Below are positions 45,767-55,191 of a stretch of DNA of 64,000 bases, one piece after another. A program made the translations under genes and the position numbers. The stretch spans positions 140,782 to 204,781 of the forward strand of contig JBCCGT010000008.1 of NCBI GenBank assembly GCA_039029135.1. Direction: 5' to 3'. Under the pieces are notes generated by a model. The model had not been told where the DNA came from. It saw only the letters and a list, made by a program, of their open reading frames with translations, and searched no databases. How positions within the stretch are numbered: the first letter of the stretch is position 1; each line of letters opens with the position of its first letter. The DNA is from JALZVT01 sp039029135. GTDB lineage: Bacteria > Pseudomonadota > Gammaproteobacteria > Pseudomonadales > Azotimanducaceae.

Positions 45767-47689
45767 TTAGGTGCTGGATTTGAGCCAGATCGGTGACGTG
45801 TAAGCGCGTTCCTGGGCGATCGCGTCGGCCATGGCGTCCTCGGTCAGCGTGACCCCGAATCGCACCGCGTCGTACAAGGTCCAGCGAGGCGTCGGGATCT
45901 CCAAGACTCGCACGTAGTAGAACGGGCGCTGACCCGCGCGATAGTCTGGATCGGTCCACACCGTGCGAAGCTCTGCCGCCCCGATGGAGTTGGTGTACGT
46001 CGCGTTGTCGCGGTCTACCGTGTCCCCCACAGGCGGGAGCTTTCCGTCCACTATGGCGCGCACCTGCGTGTCACTCCACGCGACATCGTAAACGCGCTCT
46101 TGCATCGAGCCGGACGCGTCGAGCCAGCCCTTGATGACTTGCACTCGATCGAGGTTCGCGCCGTCGGCGTCCTTCAAGGCGCTGATCACGAAGCTTGGTG
46201 GGCGGCCCTCATCGGCGAGTTCGCCACCCATCGGAACACCCTGCGAATAGCCATCTCGCACCCAGTCGCCGTTCCAGATATCTGCGCTGAAATCGAAACC
46301 GCCGAAGACGCGTACGGTCATACGCGGCCCGGTTGTGGCGTAGACCTCGCGCCGGGCGAAAGCGTCGAAGATTTCTGCTCTAGTGTTGCCGCGGGCCCAT
46401 GCGGCGGCGTAGCCGCCTGCCAGGTAGTGCCAGCCGAAGCGTCCCTCCCTAGTGCCCAGGTTCTGCGCGACTATCGAACGGTCGGTGTAGGCTTGTTCGT
46501 TGCCCGTGTGTTTGCCCCAAAAGTTGTCTTCGTCTCCGGTGGCGAGCGACGTGTGGCTGTCTGTGGATCCGATCATGCCGAAGGCGTAAGGGTTGACGTC
46601 GAGCTGTGATTCCAGCGTTAACCCGCGTAGCAGCGCAGAGCGCGCATAGGAGCCGGCATACATCGAGGGCTCGGTCTGTTCGCTGAGTGAGAGATTGCCA
46701 AAGTCCCAACCGGTGACGCCGAATCCCGCCATCTCGTCATTGGGTGACAGGAACGGATGGGTCTCGCTGTCGCCTTTGATCTGGGTGGCCTCGATGACGG
46801 GTTCAGCCCACGCGCGCAGCGCGGCGTACTCCGGGGTCATGGGCGAACCATCCTCCATGGTCATCTGGAACATCAAGCCGTTGGACAGGTTGGCGTTGTG
46901 GGGGATGGCCAGCACCCTGCCGCCGGTGTCTGCCTCGTAGCCCTTCATGTACTCCCACAGCTGTGGCGCCGTGGTGTTCAAGCCCGGAAACGGCATGGTT
47001 TGGCGAGTCTTGCCACTGCCGTCGCGAAACATCACGACCCGGTGCAAGTTGTTGCCGTTTGGCATCGCTGTCCATTCGTAGCCAGCGATCGCAGAGAATA
47101 CGCCTGGCTGATTGTAGCGATCGAGGGTGCTCAGTTGCGTGTTCCAGATGTCCTTGGTGTTATCCGCGGCAGCTGCGGCATCAGCCATCGCCTCGGGTAC
47201 ATTCCCCTCTGCTGCCGCAGTGACCAATTCGCCGATGGCGCGCGTCGATTGCTGCGGGCTCTCGTGCATCATGTCGTACCAGCGCAGCACGGTGTCATCC
47301 CCGATGATCCAGTTCACGTACCAGCGCGGGGCATCGTACAGTCGGCGGGTCGCCCCCAGCGCGTCTGAATGATCAGCGATCACGAGGAAATCAAGAGGAC
47401 GCGCTAACTGGGTTTCCGCACCGGTTGTGGCGGTGACTGCTTCGCCACGCGCGAAGCGAAGCGCTTCCTCGGGACCCAATCTCGTCCCGAAACCGAACGC
47501 GTCGACCGAATTATCAGTGTGCAGGTGGGTATCGCCCCAGTAGGGACGATCGGGGAACTCGGCAAGTTCGATCGTGCCCTCGCCGTTGCCGGACTGCGCA
47601 TTATCGACCGGTTCCTCGTTGCCGCTGCACGCCGTCGTTGTGAACACGATCAGGCTAGCCGCCGCCAGCGCAGGCCAAGCTTTGCGCAT
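45767..47689 (-). CDS. DUF3604 lipoprotein (PHP-like metal-dependent enzyme)
   Basis: About 640 residues from ATG 47689, with AAGGGGGG as ribosome binding site and a lipobox FTTTAC. A PHP-like fold is indicated by YWGDTHLHTDNSVDAFGFG (H-x-H metal pair), LDFLVIADHSD, and the late GSTDSHTSLATGDEDNFWG. Residues of this kind bind two or three metals for phosphoester or related hydrolysis. DUF3604 has no established reaction. First gene of the DUF3604-PpiC-HupE/UreJ run. Confidence 0.9.
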   Translation of the reverse strand: MRKAWPALAAASLIVFTTTACSGNEEPVDNAQSGNGEGTIELAEFPDRPYWGDTHLHTDNSVDAFGFGTRLGPEEALRFARGEAVTATTGAETQLARPLDFLVIADHSDALGATRRLYDAPRWYVNWIIGDDTVLRWYDMMHESPQQSTRAIGELVTAAAEGNVPEAMADAAAAADNTKDIWNTQLSTLDRYNQPGVFSAIAGYEWTAMPNGNNLHRVVMFRDGSGKTRQTMPFPGLNTTAPQLWEYMKGYEADTGGRVLAIPHNANLSNGLMFQMTMEDGSPMTPEYAALRAWAEPVIEATQIKGDSETHPFLSPNDEMAGFGVTGWDFGNLSLSEQTEPSMYAGSYARSALLRGLTLESQLDVNPYAFGMIGSTDSHTSLATGDEDNFWGKHTGNEQAYTDRSIVAQNLGTREGRFGWHYLAGGYAAAWARGNTRAEIFDAFARREVYATTGPRMTVRVFGGFDFSADIWNGDWVRDGYSQGVPMGGELADEGRPPSFVISALKDADGANLDRVQVIKGWLDASGSMQERVYDVAWSDTQVRAIVDGKLPPVGDTVDRDNATYTNSIGAAELRTVWTDPDYRAGQRPFYYVRVLEIPTPRWTLYDAVRFGVTLTEDAMADAIAQERAYTSPIWLKSST

Positions 47690-47908
47690 GGTGCCCCCTT
47701 TATCCCAGATCGGCTCAGAATGTGCGTTGAGAGGCATGGCCGTCAAGCGCGTGGGGGACCTTGAATGCGCCGTTCGACTACGTTGGCGGGGTCAATGAAG
47801 GGATGTGTCCGAAACGGCTAAGCAGAACCTAGCGGCGTGGTCCACGGAGAGTGTGAGGCGTGTTACCGACAAGCGATCGGACGCAGAGCGTGAAGGCGAA
47901 CGCTTGTG

Positions 47909-49546
47909 TTACTTCGATGCTGCAATCCTATACAGCTCACGCGTTGTCTCTCCGGTAACGTACAGACTTCCGTCGGCAGCCATCGCAATGCCATTGAACA
48001 CCTGAGACGGCGGAGCCGCTGCAGCGGCGGGAGAACCGGCCGGAAACTCCGCCAATACGGTGCGATCACCGTTAGATGCGATCTCAACGACACGCGACGC
48101 GGCTGACTCAACGACAATGATGGCGCCGTCTGCGATCAAAAACCCTTCAGGTGCATCCAGCCCGCTTGCCAGCATCTGTGGTTCTGACAGTGCAAGGCCT
48201 TCGCTCGCGATCTTCCATATGCGTCCCGTTGCGCGATCGCTGACGTAGAGTTCGCCAGACACCGACACAAGCCCCGTTGGCGCCTCGAGTTCGGATGCCA
48301 GCAGGATGGGCTCCCCGGTTCCGTAGAGAGTCACGCTGCCGGTCGCGTGCTCAGCAATCGCTACGCCACCGCCAAATCGTACCGCTGCAACGGGCACTGC
48401 CAGATCGGAAAACTCGGCAACTCGCGACCGATTCGTGGGGTCCCAAACCCTGACGTCGTTGTCGAACCACGACACCAGGATCAAATTCTCACCGTCGGCG
48501 GCGAGGTTTATGGCGCCACCCATCTCGCCTACACCAACGACATTGCGCTGCGTGGCCACCGCTGCGCCGGTGTGGCGATCAAAACCGCGAATCGCATGGA
48601 TGTCGGCAACCCAAACGGTGTCGCCAATAACGGCCACACCGCCGGGATGCGCCATGCCCCCTGGCTGAAGCGTGGTGAGCGATCCGTCCGCATTGACTCG
48701 CTTTACGAAACCGTCCACGAAGCTGGAGACAAAGAGTCGGTCGTCCGCGTCGAAGTGAAAGTTGTCCAGGCCTGGCTCGAGCGTCGCGACCACAGTCTTC
48801 GCGTCGTTCGTCACCCGCACTACGGTGCCGGCGCCGGTGTCCAGCACGTGCAAAACACCCTGGCTGTCAAACTTGACGGCCGCTGGAGTCACGAAATCGC
48901 TCGCTTCGACCCGGCGTTCGCCCGTATCGACATTGAAACTAACCACCTCGCCCACGAACCAGCGCGGGCCGTACAGCCGATTGTCGGGGCCCCAATCCAT
49001 CCCGTTTAGGCCGCAGCCCGGTCCGAGGTCGTCTGCGACTATTCGTGGCTGAACAATCCCGGCCGGATCCAACTCGTATAGATTCGTGCCAAGAAAGCAC
49101 TGTGAAACGAATAATCGGTCGTCATTCGAGAACGTTATTGGGTTCGGCCCGGGAGCGAGCTGTGCGGCGATGACCTTTCTTCCGGCAGGGTCAAATCCCG
49201 CAACCTCACCGGTCAGTATCGACGTCCAGTAGTAGGAGCCGTCTGACGCAAAGGCGACGTCGTCTGGGCCAATCACGCCGTCCGCCGCCGTAAATCGGCG
49301 CACGACCTCGCCGGTATCCGGGTTCAGTACGGTCATATCCGAGCCGATGACAGAGGTCACGTACAGCAGGCCATCCGGACCGAAGTGAATCCCGTTTGCC
49401 CCGGCGATATTGGCTCCGGTGGACAGTGTCACCAACGCGCGTTCACCGGCAACATCCGCCCGTTCGCTAGCGGCCCGTTCGGGCGATGCCGGTAATTGGC
49501 CACAGCCGACCAGTGCCAGTGCCATGAATAACATCAGATTCCGCAT
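47909..49546 (-). CDS. NHL/SMP-30-like beta-propeller lipoprotein
   Basis: About 545 residues from ATG 49546, which has AGGAAGG just upstream and a lipobox (MALALVGC). The body is built from repeating propeller blades such as GANGIHFGPDGLLYVTSVIG, AFASDGSYYWTSI, GGVAVIGDTVWVAD and GIAMAADGSLYVTG. Two propellers are likely given the length. Such proteins can be lactonases, lyases or binding scaffolds; no catalytic set is obvious. It is transcribed separately from the DUF3604 gene (219 bases with nothing recognisable between). A frame up to 49678 runs through the 16-bp repeats and is not needed. Confidence 0.85.
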   Translation of the reverse strand: MRNLMLFMALALVGCGQLPASPERAASERADVAGERALVTLSTGANIAGANGIHFGPDGLLYVTSVIGSDMTVLNPDTGEVVRRFTAADGVIGPDDVAFASDGSYYWTSILTGEVAGFDPAGRKVIAAQLAPGPNPITFSNDDRLFVSQCFLGTNLYELDPAGIVQPRIVADDLGPGCGLNGMDWGPDNRLYGPRWFVGEVVSFNVDTGERRVEASDFVTPAAVKFDSQGVLHVLDTGAGTVVRVTNDAKTVVATLEPGLDNFHFDADDRLFVSSFVDGFVKRVNADGSLTTLQPGGMAHPGGVAVIGDTVWVADIHAIRGFDRHTGAAVATQRNVVGVGEMGGAINLAADGENLILVSWFDNDVRVWDPTNRSRVAEFSDLAVPVAAVRFGGGVAIAEHATGSVTLYGTGEPILLASELEAPTGLVSVSGELYVSDRATGRIWKIASEGLALSEPQMLASGLDAPEGFLIADGAIIVVESAASRVVEIASNGDRTVLAEFPAGSPAAAAAPPSQVFNGIAMAADGSLYVTGETTRELYRIAASK

Positions 49547-49554
49547 TGTGCCTT

Positions 49555-49602
49555 CCTCATTCCCCATTGGCCTCATTCCCCATTGGCCCCATTCCCCATT
49601 GG
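49555..49602. repeat. 16-bp tandem repeat, three copies, in the leader of the beta-propeller gene
   Basis: CCTCATTCCCCATTGG is present three times in tandem with one mismatch in the third copy. It ends nine bases before the minus-strand start codon of the propeller gene. Read on the mRNA, it holds several GGGGAATGAGG ribosome-binding-like segments. Confidence 0.92.
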
Positions 49603-49713
49603 CCGCTTTAATCAGATTCGAACCGCCACGACATTGTAAGTTTCTGACTAACACGAAGTACCGCACAACCAAGTGCAACCAACAGAGTTGGGCCTATACG
49701 GGGCGTTGTCGGC

Positions 49714-50475
49714 TTACAAAAAGTGTGTCCCGCCATCCACCATGATGTTCTGACCCGATACAAACTTGCTGCCATCACTTGCCAGAAACAGTACCGTGCC
49801 GACGAGATCTTCAGTCTCGAGGTTGCGCTGCAGGCTCTGTCCGGCCGCGATGGCCGCCTTGGCCTTCTCAAGTCGGTCGCCCATGAACTCGCTGGTGCCT
49901 TCCGTCATCACGGCAGACGGTGAGATTGAGTTCACCCGAATCCAGTAGCGACCGAGCTCTCGCGCCAAAGTACGGCTTAAGCCAATCACCGCCGCTTTAC
50001 TTGTCGCGTAGTGCGCGCCGTTTGCGAGTCCGTGCATAGCTGCCAGCGAAGCGACGTTGATAATGCTGCCACCACCTGCCTCCTTCATTGGATCAATCAC
50101 CACCTTGCAGCAGCGCCAGACACCGGTGACGTTGACGTTCATGACGCGCTGCCACTCATCTTCATCGAGCGCGTTCGCCTTAGCGCTTGAGAGCCCCCCG
50201 TATAGCGCCGCATTGTTGACCAGGACATCTATGCGACCAAAGCGGCTTAGCGCCGCATCCGCCATGGCTGCACAGGATGCGGTATCGCCGACATCCAGGC
50301 TAACACCGAGAGCGTCGCCGCCCTGGCGTTGAATCTCTGCCGTGGTGTCGTTGCAGTCGCGCACATCGCCGACCACCACCTTCGCACCGTTCGCGGCCAG
50401 TTGAATGGCGTATTCCCTTCCCAGACCGCGAGCCGCACCCGTGACAATAGCCACCCTGCCGGTTAAATCCGTCAT
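49714..50475 (-). CDS. SDR-family oxidoreductase
   Basis: A 253-residue classical SDR from ATG 50475 (MTDLTGRVAIVTGAARGLG). Motifs: NNAALYG, Ser in NVASLAA, catalytic Y-A-T-S-K (HYATSKAAV), and VDGG near the end. An upstream in-frame ATG (50514) adds non-family residues. It lies 168 bases before the propeller gene on the same strand. Substrate unassigned. Confidence 0.92.
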   Translation of the reverse strand: MTDLTGRVAIVTGAARGLGREYAIQLAANGAKVVVGDVRDCNDTTAEIQRQGGDALGVSLDVGDTASCAAMADAALSRFGRIDVLVNNAALYGGLSSAKANALDEDEWQRVMNVNVTGVWRCCKVVIDPMKEAGGGSIINVASLAAMHGLANGAHYATSKAAVIGLSRTLARELGRYWIRVNSISPSAVMTEGTSEFMGDRLEKAKAAIAAGQSLQRNLETEDLVGTVLFLASDGSKFVSGQNIMVDGGTHFL

Positions 50476-50851
50476 GCTGATTCCCCAGAGCCCTGTAGTA
50501 CAAGTCGTCGACACAACATACCATTTGATTTGGCCGACCTCGCCGGTTTCGATGTTGAAGCGTTAGGGGAAGCTTGCAGGTTTAAGTATCTTGGGTGCCT
50601 TGCCTGCGAGACGCCTGCCGCCAAGAACTGCGACCGAACTTGCCGGGCGCGCAGTCAACCGGGAGCTGTGGTGCAAAACGTCAACGTCCAATCCGCTGCC
50701 CGTTCTCACGTCGGGAGAATTGCTGCCGAACGAATTCGTCCGTAAACTTCCACGCTGGCGTGACCTACCTAGGCACGCGGTCCTCGATCTAACGCTCACT
50801 ATGCGCATCCACGCGGCCTTCGGTACGGGTCGCCACTGAAGAGAAGCCCCA
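50476..50851. other. Intergenic region upstream of thrS, no gene supported
   Basis: 376 bases between divergent SDR and thrS genes. It contains a few short open frames (the longest 82 codons) without recognisable similarity. I saw no T-box, tRNA or perfect hairpin. Confidence 0.5.
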
Positions 50852-52771
50852 ATGCCCCAAGTTACCTTGCCTGACGGCTCGTCACGCCACTACGATCAAT
50901 CCATCACCGTTCGAGATGTCGCTGCCGACATCGGCCCCGGGCTGGCCAAAGCTGCCCTTGCCGGTAAGGTCGATGGTCAAATGGTCGATACCTCGTTCCT
51001 GATCGAGCACGACGCGGAACTCGCTATCATCACCTCCAAGAGCGACGAGGCCTTGGAGCTGATCCGGCACGACGCGGCCCACGTTATGGCGCAGGCCGTA
51101 CAGGAACTGTTCCCGGGCACCCAGGTCACCATCGGACCCGCCATCGAGGATGGCTTCTACTACGACTTCGCACGGGCAGAGCCGTTCTCACTGGACGATC
51201 TGGCGACCATCGAAAAGCGCATGCAGGACATTGTGGGTCGGGACCTGCCGATAGAACGACAGGTCTGGGATCGCGCCCAAGCGAAAGCCGAATTCAACAG
51301 GATTGGCGAGAGCTACAAGGTCCAGATCATCGAGGACATCATTCCGGAGGGAGAGGACGTATCCGTTTACCGCCAAGGCGAATGGTTCGATGTCTGTCGC
51401 GGTCCGCATCTGCCAAGCACCGGTAAGTTACCGAAAGCTTTCAAGCTCACCAAGCTCGCAGGCGCGTACTGGCGCGGCGACTCCAACAACGAGATGTTGC
51501 AGCGCATCTATGGCACTGCGTGGCGCGATAAGAAAGAGCTGAAGGCCTATCTTGTCCGCCTGGAAGAAGCCGAAAAGCGGGATCATCGGAAGCTTGGACG
51601 GCGCCTGGACCTGTTTCACTTCAGCGAAGAGGCCCCAGGCTCAGTGTTCTGGCACCCGAAGGGGTGGACGATTTTTCTCGAGCTACTCGAGTACATGCGC
51701 AAGCGCCAGAAAGATGCAGGCTACGTCGAGGTGAATACGCCGGACGTCATGGACCGCAGTCTCTGGGAAACCTCAGGGCACTGGTTCAACTACCGGGAGA
51801 ACATGTTCTCTACTCAAACGGAAGACGACCGGGTGTTTGCGCTGAAGCCCATGAATTGCCCGGGCTCGGTTTCGATGTTCGCACAAGGGCTCAAGAGTTA
51901 TCGAGACCTGCCGCTGCGTATGGCCGAGTTTGGCAAGGTTCACCGCTATGAGCCGTCGGGCGCGCTACACGGGCTCATGCGTGTTCGCCACTTCACTCAG
52001 GATGATGCGCACATCTACTGCACCGAGAGCCAGATGGAGCAGGAGTGCATCGACGTTGTCGCCCTGATACTCGATATCTACAAGGACTTCGGTTTCGAAG
52101 ACGTTGTCATCAAGCTGTCTACGCGGCCCGAGAAGCGTATTGGCAGCGATGAGATCTGGGACAAACTAGAAGGCGCGCTGAGTAATGCCCTCGAAGTCAT
52201 GGGTCTGGACTTCGTGCTCTACCCCGGTGAGGGCGCCTTTTACGGTCCCAAACTGGAATTTGTGCTGCGTGACGCGATCGGCCGCGACTGGCAGTGCGGC
52301 ACGCTGCAGGTTGACATGAATCTGCCCGAGCGCTTTGACATTTCTTATGTTGATGAAAGCGGCGCTCGCGACCAACGGCCTGTCATGCTGCACCGCGCTC
52401 TGTTCGGCTCGTTGGAACGTTTCATCGGCATACTGATCGAGCACCATGAAGGTAAATTCCCGGTCTGGTTGTCGCCCGTTCAGGCCGCGATCCTGACCAT
52501 AACGCACAACCAGGACAGCTACGTTGCCGAAGTGGAACGTCGTCTGGATGGCAGTGGCCTTCGCGTCATTACCGATACCAGAAACGAAAAAGTCGGCTTT
52601 AAGATTCGCGAACATACCCTGCAGAACGTTCCTTATCTGCTGGTTGTTGGTGATCGCGAGGTTGAGAACGGGGAGGTGGCGGTGCGCACCCAAAGTGGTG
52701 AGGATCTGGGCACTATGTCGATCGACGGCTTTATCGAGCTCGTCGAAGAACGGGTGGCCAGCCTCGGTTGA
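50852..52771 (+). CDS. thrS: Threonyl-tRNA synthetase
   Basis: A full-length 639-residue class II synthetase. The TGS domain is at 1-62 (VTLPDGSSRHYDQSITVRDV). The editing domain has H-x3-H (HDAAHVMAQAV) and the later Cys (DVCRGPH). The catalytic core carries the zinc Cys (MNCPGSVSMF), motif 2 (RHFTQDDAHIYC) and motif 3 (HRALFGSLERFIG). The anticodon domain ends the protein. It charges tRNA-Thr. In most proteobacteria infC, rpmI and rplT follow; here nothing follows for 136 bases, then a minus-strand MAPEG gene. GC is lower than in the malic enzyme region. It may be a relocated or second copy. Confidence 0.97.
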   Translation: MPQVTLPDGSSRHYDQSITVRDVAADIGPGLAKAALAGKVDGQMVDTSFLIEHDAELAIITSKSDEALELIRHDAAHVMAQAVQELFPGTQVTIGPAIEDGFYYDFARAEPFSLDDLATIEKRMQDIVGRDLPIERQVWDRAQAKAEFNRIGESYKVQIIEDIIPEGEDVSVYRQGEWFDVCRGPHLPSTGKLPKAFKLTKLAGAYWRGDSNNEMLQRIYGTAWRDKKELKAYLVRLEEAEKRDHRKLGRRLDLFHFSEEAPGSVFWHPKGWTIFLELLEYMRKRQKDAGYVEVNTPDVMDRSLWETSGHWFNYRENMFSTQTEDDRVFALKPMNCPGSVSMFAQGLKSYRDLPLRMAEFGKVHRYEPSGALHGLMRVRHFTQDDAHIYCTESQMEQECIDVVALILDIYKDFGFEDVVIKLSTRPEKRIGSDEIWDKLEGALSNALEVMGLDFVLYPGEGAFYGPKLEFVLRDAIGRDWQCGTLQVDMNLPERFDISYVDESGARDQRPVMLHRALFGSLERFIGILIEHHEGKFPVWLSPVQAAILTITHNQDSYVAEVERRLDGSGLRVITDTRNEKVGFKIREHTLQNVPYLLVVGDREVENGEVAVRTQSGEDLGTMSIDGFIELVEERVASLG

Positions 52772-52907
52772 CCTCGAGTCCGTGCCCTTGCGCTACCAAG
52801 CCGTCGTCTTCGGTGCGTGATTCCGGACAGGGATTTGCGGTGTCTAAGGGTTAGTGAAGGAGTGACCTATCCCCACCAAGTCTCGCTTTTGATCGTGGCC
52901 GCGCGGT

Positions 52908-53279
52908 CTAGCCCAAGAGCAGTCGCGTCGACGCCGAAATCAGCACGCCGAGCGTCAGGACCATGCCCAGCACGCGCAGGCGCACGGGTTCGTCGATCCG
53001 GCTGACAGCCAGCGCGTGGCTAACCCGTCCAGCGATGAGCACGCCGCACAGCAGATGTATGGTCATACCTGCTCCGTCGCGCAGCTCCAGCAGCACGATC
53101 AGGATGAGCGCCAGCGGCACGTACTCGGCGAAATTGCCGTGCGCGCGCATGGCCCGCTCGAGCGCCGGCGAGTCGCCGCCGCCTAGGGCGACGCCGCTGC
53201 GGCGTCGCAGCGCGATCGTGCGTAGGCTCAGCGCGACGAAGCCCAACGCCAGCGCGGCGGCATATGTTGCGGTCAGCAT
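52908..53279 (-). CDS. MAPEG-family membrane protein
   Basis: About 123 residues from ATG 53279. Four helices, with the family pattern ERAMRAHGNFAEYVPLALILIVLLEL; the R-x-x-x-N-x-x-E motif marks the glutathione-binding loop. MAPEG proteins conjugate or reduce lipid electrophiles with glutathione; bacterial members are mostly uncharacterised. It is followed on the same strand by nothing, and preceded by malic enzyme's 3' end 93 bases away. Confidence 0.9.
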   Translation of the reverse strand: MLTATYAAALALGFVALSLRTIALRRRSGVALGGGDSPALERAMRAHGNFAEYVPLALILIVLLELRDGAGMTIHLLCGVLIAGRVSHALAVSRIDEPVRLRVLGMVLTLGVLISASTRLLLG

Positions 53280-53372
53280 GATGACTCCCCTGAACAACCA
53301 GGTGACACCATCTGGCCGGCGAGGTGAAGCGCCCGTGAGGCGGTGCTGCCGCCCAGGTGCTAGCGGCTCGCG

Positions 53373-54995
53373 CTAGTAGCTTGGGTCGTACATCAGATCG
53401 GCGATGTGCGCGCGCAGGTCGGTCGGCCGATCCAGGCCGGCCAGGTCGTTGGCGTAGCCGAACTCGGCGACCGCCGTGGCGATCCCGAGCGACACGGCGC
53501 GGATGTCGGCCAGCGGTGGATACAGGGTGCCGACGGCGAGCTGGGAGGCATCGACGAGTTCGGCCAGCGTCTTCGCGGCCAGCAGGAAAGCAGCCGACGG
53601 CAGCGTGCGCAGCCCAACCGCGACCGCGCCCAGGCCGATGCCCGGGAAGATGTAGGCGTTGTTGCCCTGGCCGGGGACGTGGGTCTTGCCCGCCAGCGTG
53701 ACCGGATCGAACGGGCTGCCGCTCGCGAAGATCGCGCGTCCCTCGCTCCACTCATACGCCTGCTGCGCGGTGCACTCCGCGCGCGAAGTCGGATTCGACA
53801 GCGCGAAGATGGTGGGGCGCGCGTGGTGGCGCGCCATGGACGCGATCACCGCGTCAGAAAACTGGTTGGGAGAACCGGTGGCGCCGATCAGGACGTGCGG
53901 TTGATGGGTGTCGATGGCCTCTTCGAACGGCTGCCAGGGCAGGTCGTGGGCGTAAGCCTGCTTGTGCGCGGCGAGCTTGTCCTTGCGTGACGCGACGACC
54001 AGGCCGCCGGAATCGCAGTACAAGAGTCGCGTCTTCGCATCTGCGCGCGGCACGCCCGCATCGACCAGCGCCTCGAGCATGAGATCGCCCATGCCCGTCG
54101 CCGAAGAGCCGGCGCCGAGAAACATGATCTTCAAATCAGCGAAGTCGATTCCGGATAAGCGGGTAGAGGCGTACACACCCGCGAGCGCCACGGCCGCCGT
54201 GCCCTGGATGTCGTCGTTGAAGCACAGGCAGCGATCGATGTAGCGATCGAGCAGGGCGATGGCGTTGGGGGTCGCGAAGTCCTCGAACTGAATCAGACAG
54301 CCCGGATAGCGATCCTGGATGGCCTCGATCAATTCCTCGACGAGTTCGTCGTAGTCGGCGCCGCGCAGGCGGTCGGTGTCGAGCCCCATGTACAGCGGAT
54401 CGGCGCGCAGCGATTCGTTGCCAGTACCGACGTCGAGCATGATCGGCATGGTGACCTGGGGATCGATGCCCGCGAGCGCGCAGTACAGCGCGAGCTTGCC
54501 GATGGGTATGCCCATGCCGTTGGCGCCGAGATCGCCGAGCCCCAGGATGCGTTCGCCGTCGGTTACCACGACGACCTGCACGTTGTCCTCTGGCCAGTTG
54601 GCGAGCACCTCGGCGACGCGACCGCGGTCGCGGGCGGTGACGTACAGACCGCGCGGATCGCGGTAGATGTGCGCGAATTCCAGGCACGCCTGCCCGACCG
54701 TCGGGGTATAAATCAGCGGCAGAATCTCGTCGATGTGATTCAGACACAGCTGATAGAACAGGCGCTCGTTGCGCTGACTGAGAGCCTGCAAAAAAATGTA
54801 CTTCTCGATGTCCGATTCTTTACGCCGCAGGTTCTCCAACACCCGCGCGAGCTGGCGCTCGCCGGTCGAGGCGCGCGGCGGCAGCAGCCCGCGCAGCCCG
54901 AGCGCGTCGCGCTCGGCCTCGGTGAAGGCGCTGCCCTTGTTGGTTCTATGATCCTTGAGAATGGCGATGCCGCGCTTGGTGTTTGGCGTGGTCAT
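53373..54995 (-). CDS. NAD-dependent malic enzyme
   Basis: A 540-residue malic enzyme of the large SfcA/MaeA type. Malate-site motifs: LIYTPTVGQACLEFAHIYR and VVVTDGERILGLGDLGANGMGIPIGKL (shortened: the Lys after GIPIG). QFEDFATPNA and CFNDDIQGTAAV hold the metal ligands. A Rossmann motif GAGSSATG binds the dinucleotide. It makes pyruvate from malate with CO2 release, complementing the TCA enzyme AcnB encoded later. Complete at both ends. Confidence 0.95.
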   Translation of the reverse strand: MTTPNTKRGIAILKDHRTNKGSAFTEAERDALGLRGLLPPRASTGERQLARVLENLRRKESDIEKYIFLQALSQRNERLFYQLCLNHIDEILPLIYTPTVGQACLEFAHIYRDPRGLYVTARDRGRVAEVLANWPEDNVQVVVVTDGERILGLGDLGANGMGIPIGKLALYCALAGIDPQVTMPIMLDVGTGNESLRADPLYMGLDTDRLRGADYDELVEELIEAIQDRYPGCLIQFEDFATPNAIALLDRYIDRCLCFNDDIQGTAAVALAGVYASTRLSGIDFADLKIMFLGAGSSATGMGDLMLEALVDAGVPRADAKTRLLYCDSGGLVVASRKDKLAAHKQAYAHDLPWQPFEEAIDTHQPHVLIGATGSPNQFSDAVIASMARHHARPTIFALSNPTSRAECTAQQAYEWSEGRAIFASGSPFDPVTLAGKTHVPGQGNNAYIFPGIGLGAVAVGLRTLPSAAFLLAAKTLAELVDASQLAVGTLYPPLADIRAVSLGIATAVAEFGYANDLAGLDRPTDLRAHIADLMYDPSY

Positions 54996-55191
54996 GGTGC
55001 GAGACCCCGTGCGTTAACGGCTGAGAACGGCGCTTTATACGCCCTTGACCGAGATACTCAAGCGCTCGTAGGCGCGAATGCGGTGTCGCTGCTATTCTGT
55101 GCCCTGATGTCTGACGGGGAGGTCGGGTGATGTCGAAGCAAACCTGCGTATCTCGGGCACGCAGCGTCGCGCGGCCGCGCATGGTGCGGCG

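Noticed and set aside
49600..49640. tRNA T-arm-like GGTTCGAATC on the minus strand
   Set aside because: The flanking bases cannot form a T-stem or acceptor stem, and no cloverleaf is possible.
50515..50851. T-box or threonine attenuator upstream of thrS
   Set aside because: No T-box sequence, no Thr-rich leader peptide and no terminator hairpin seen; such riboswitches are not expected in proteobacteria.
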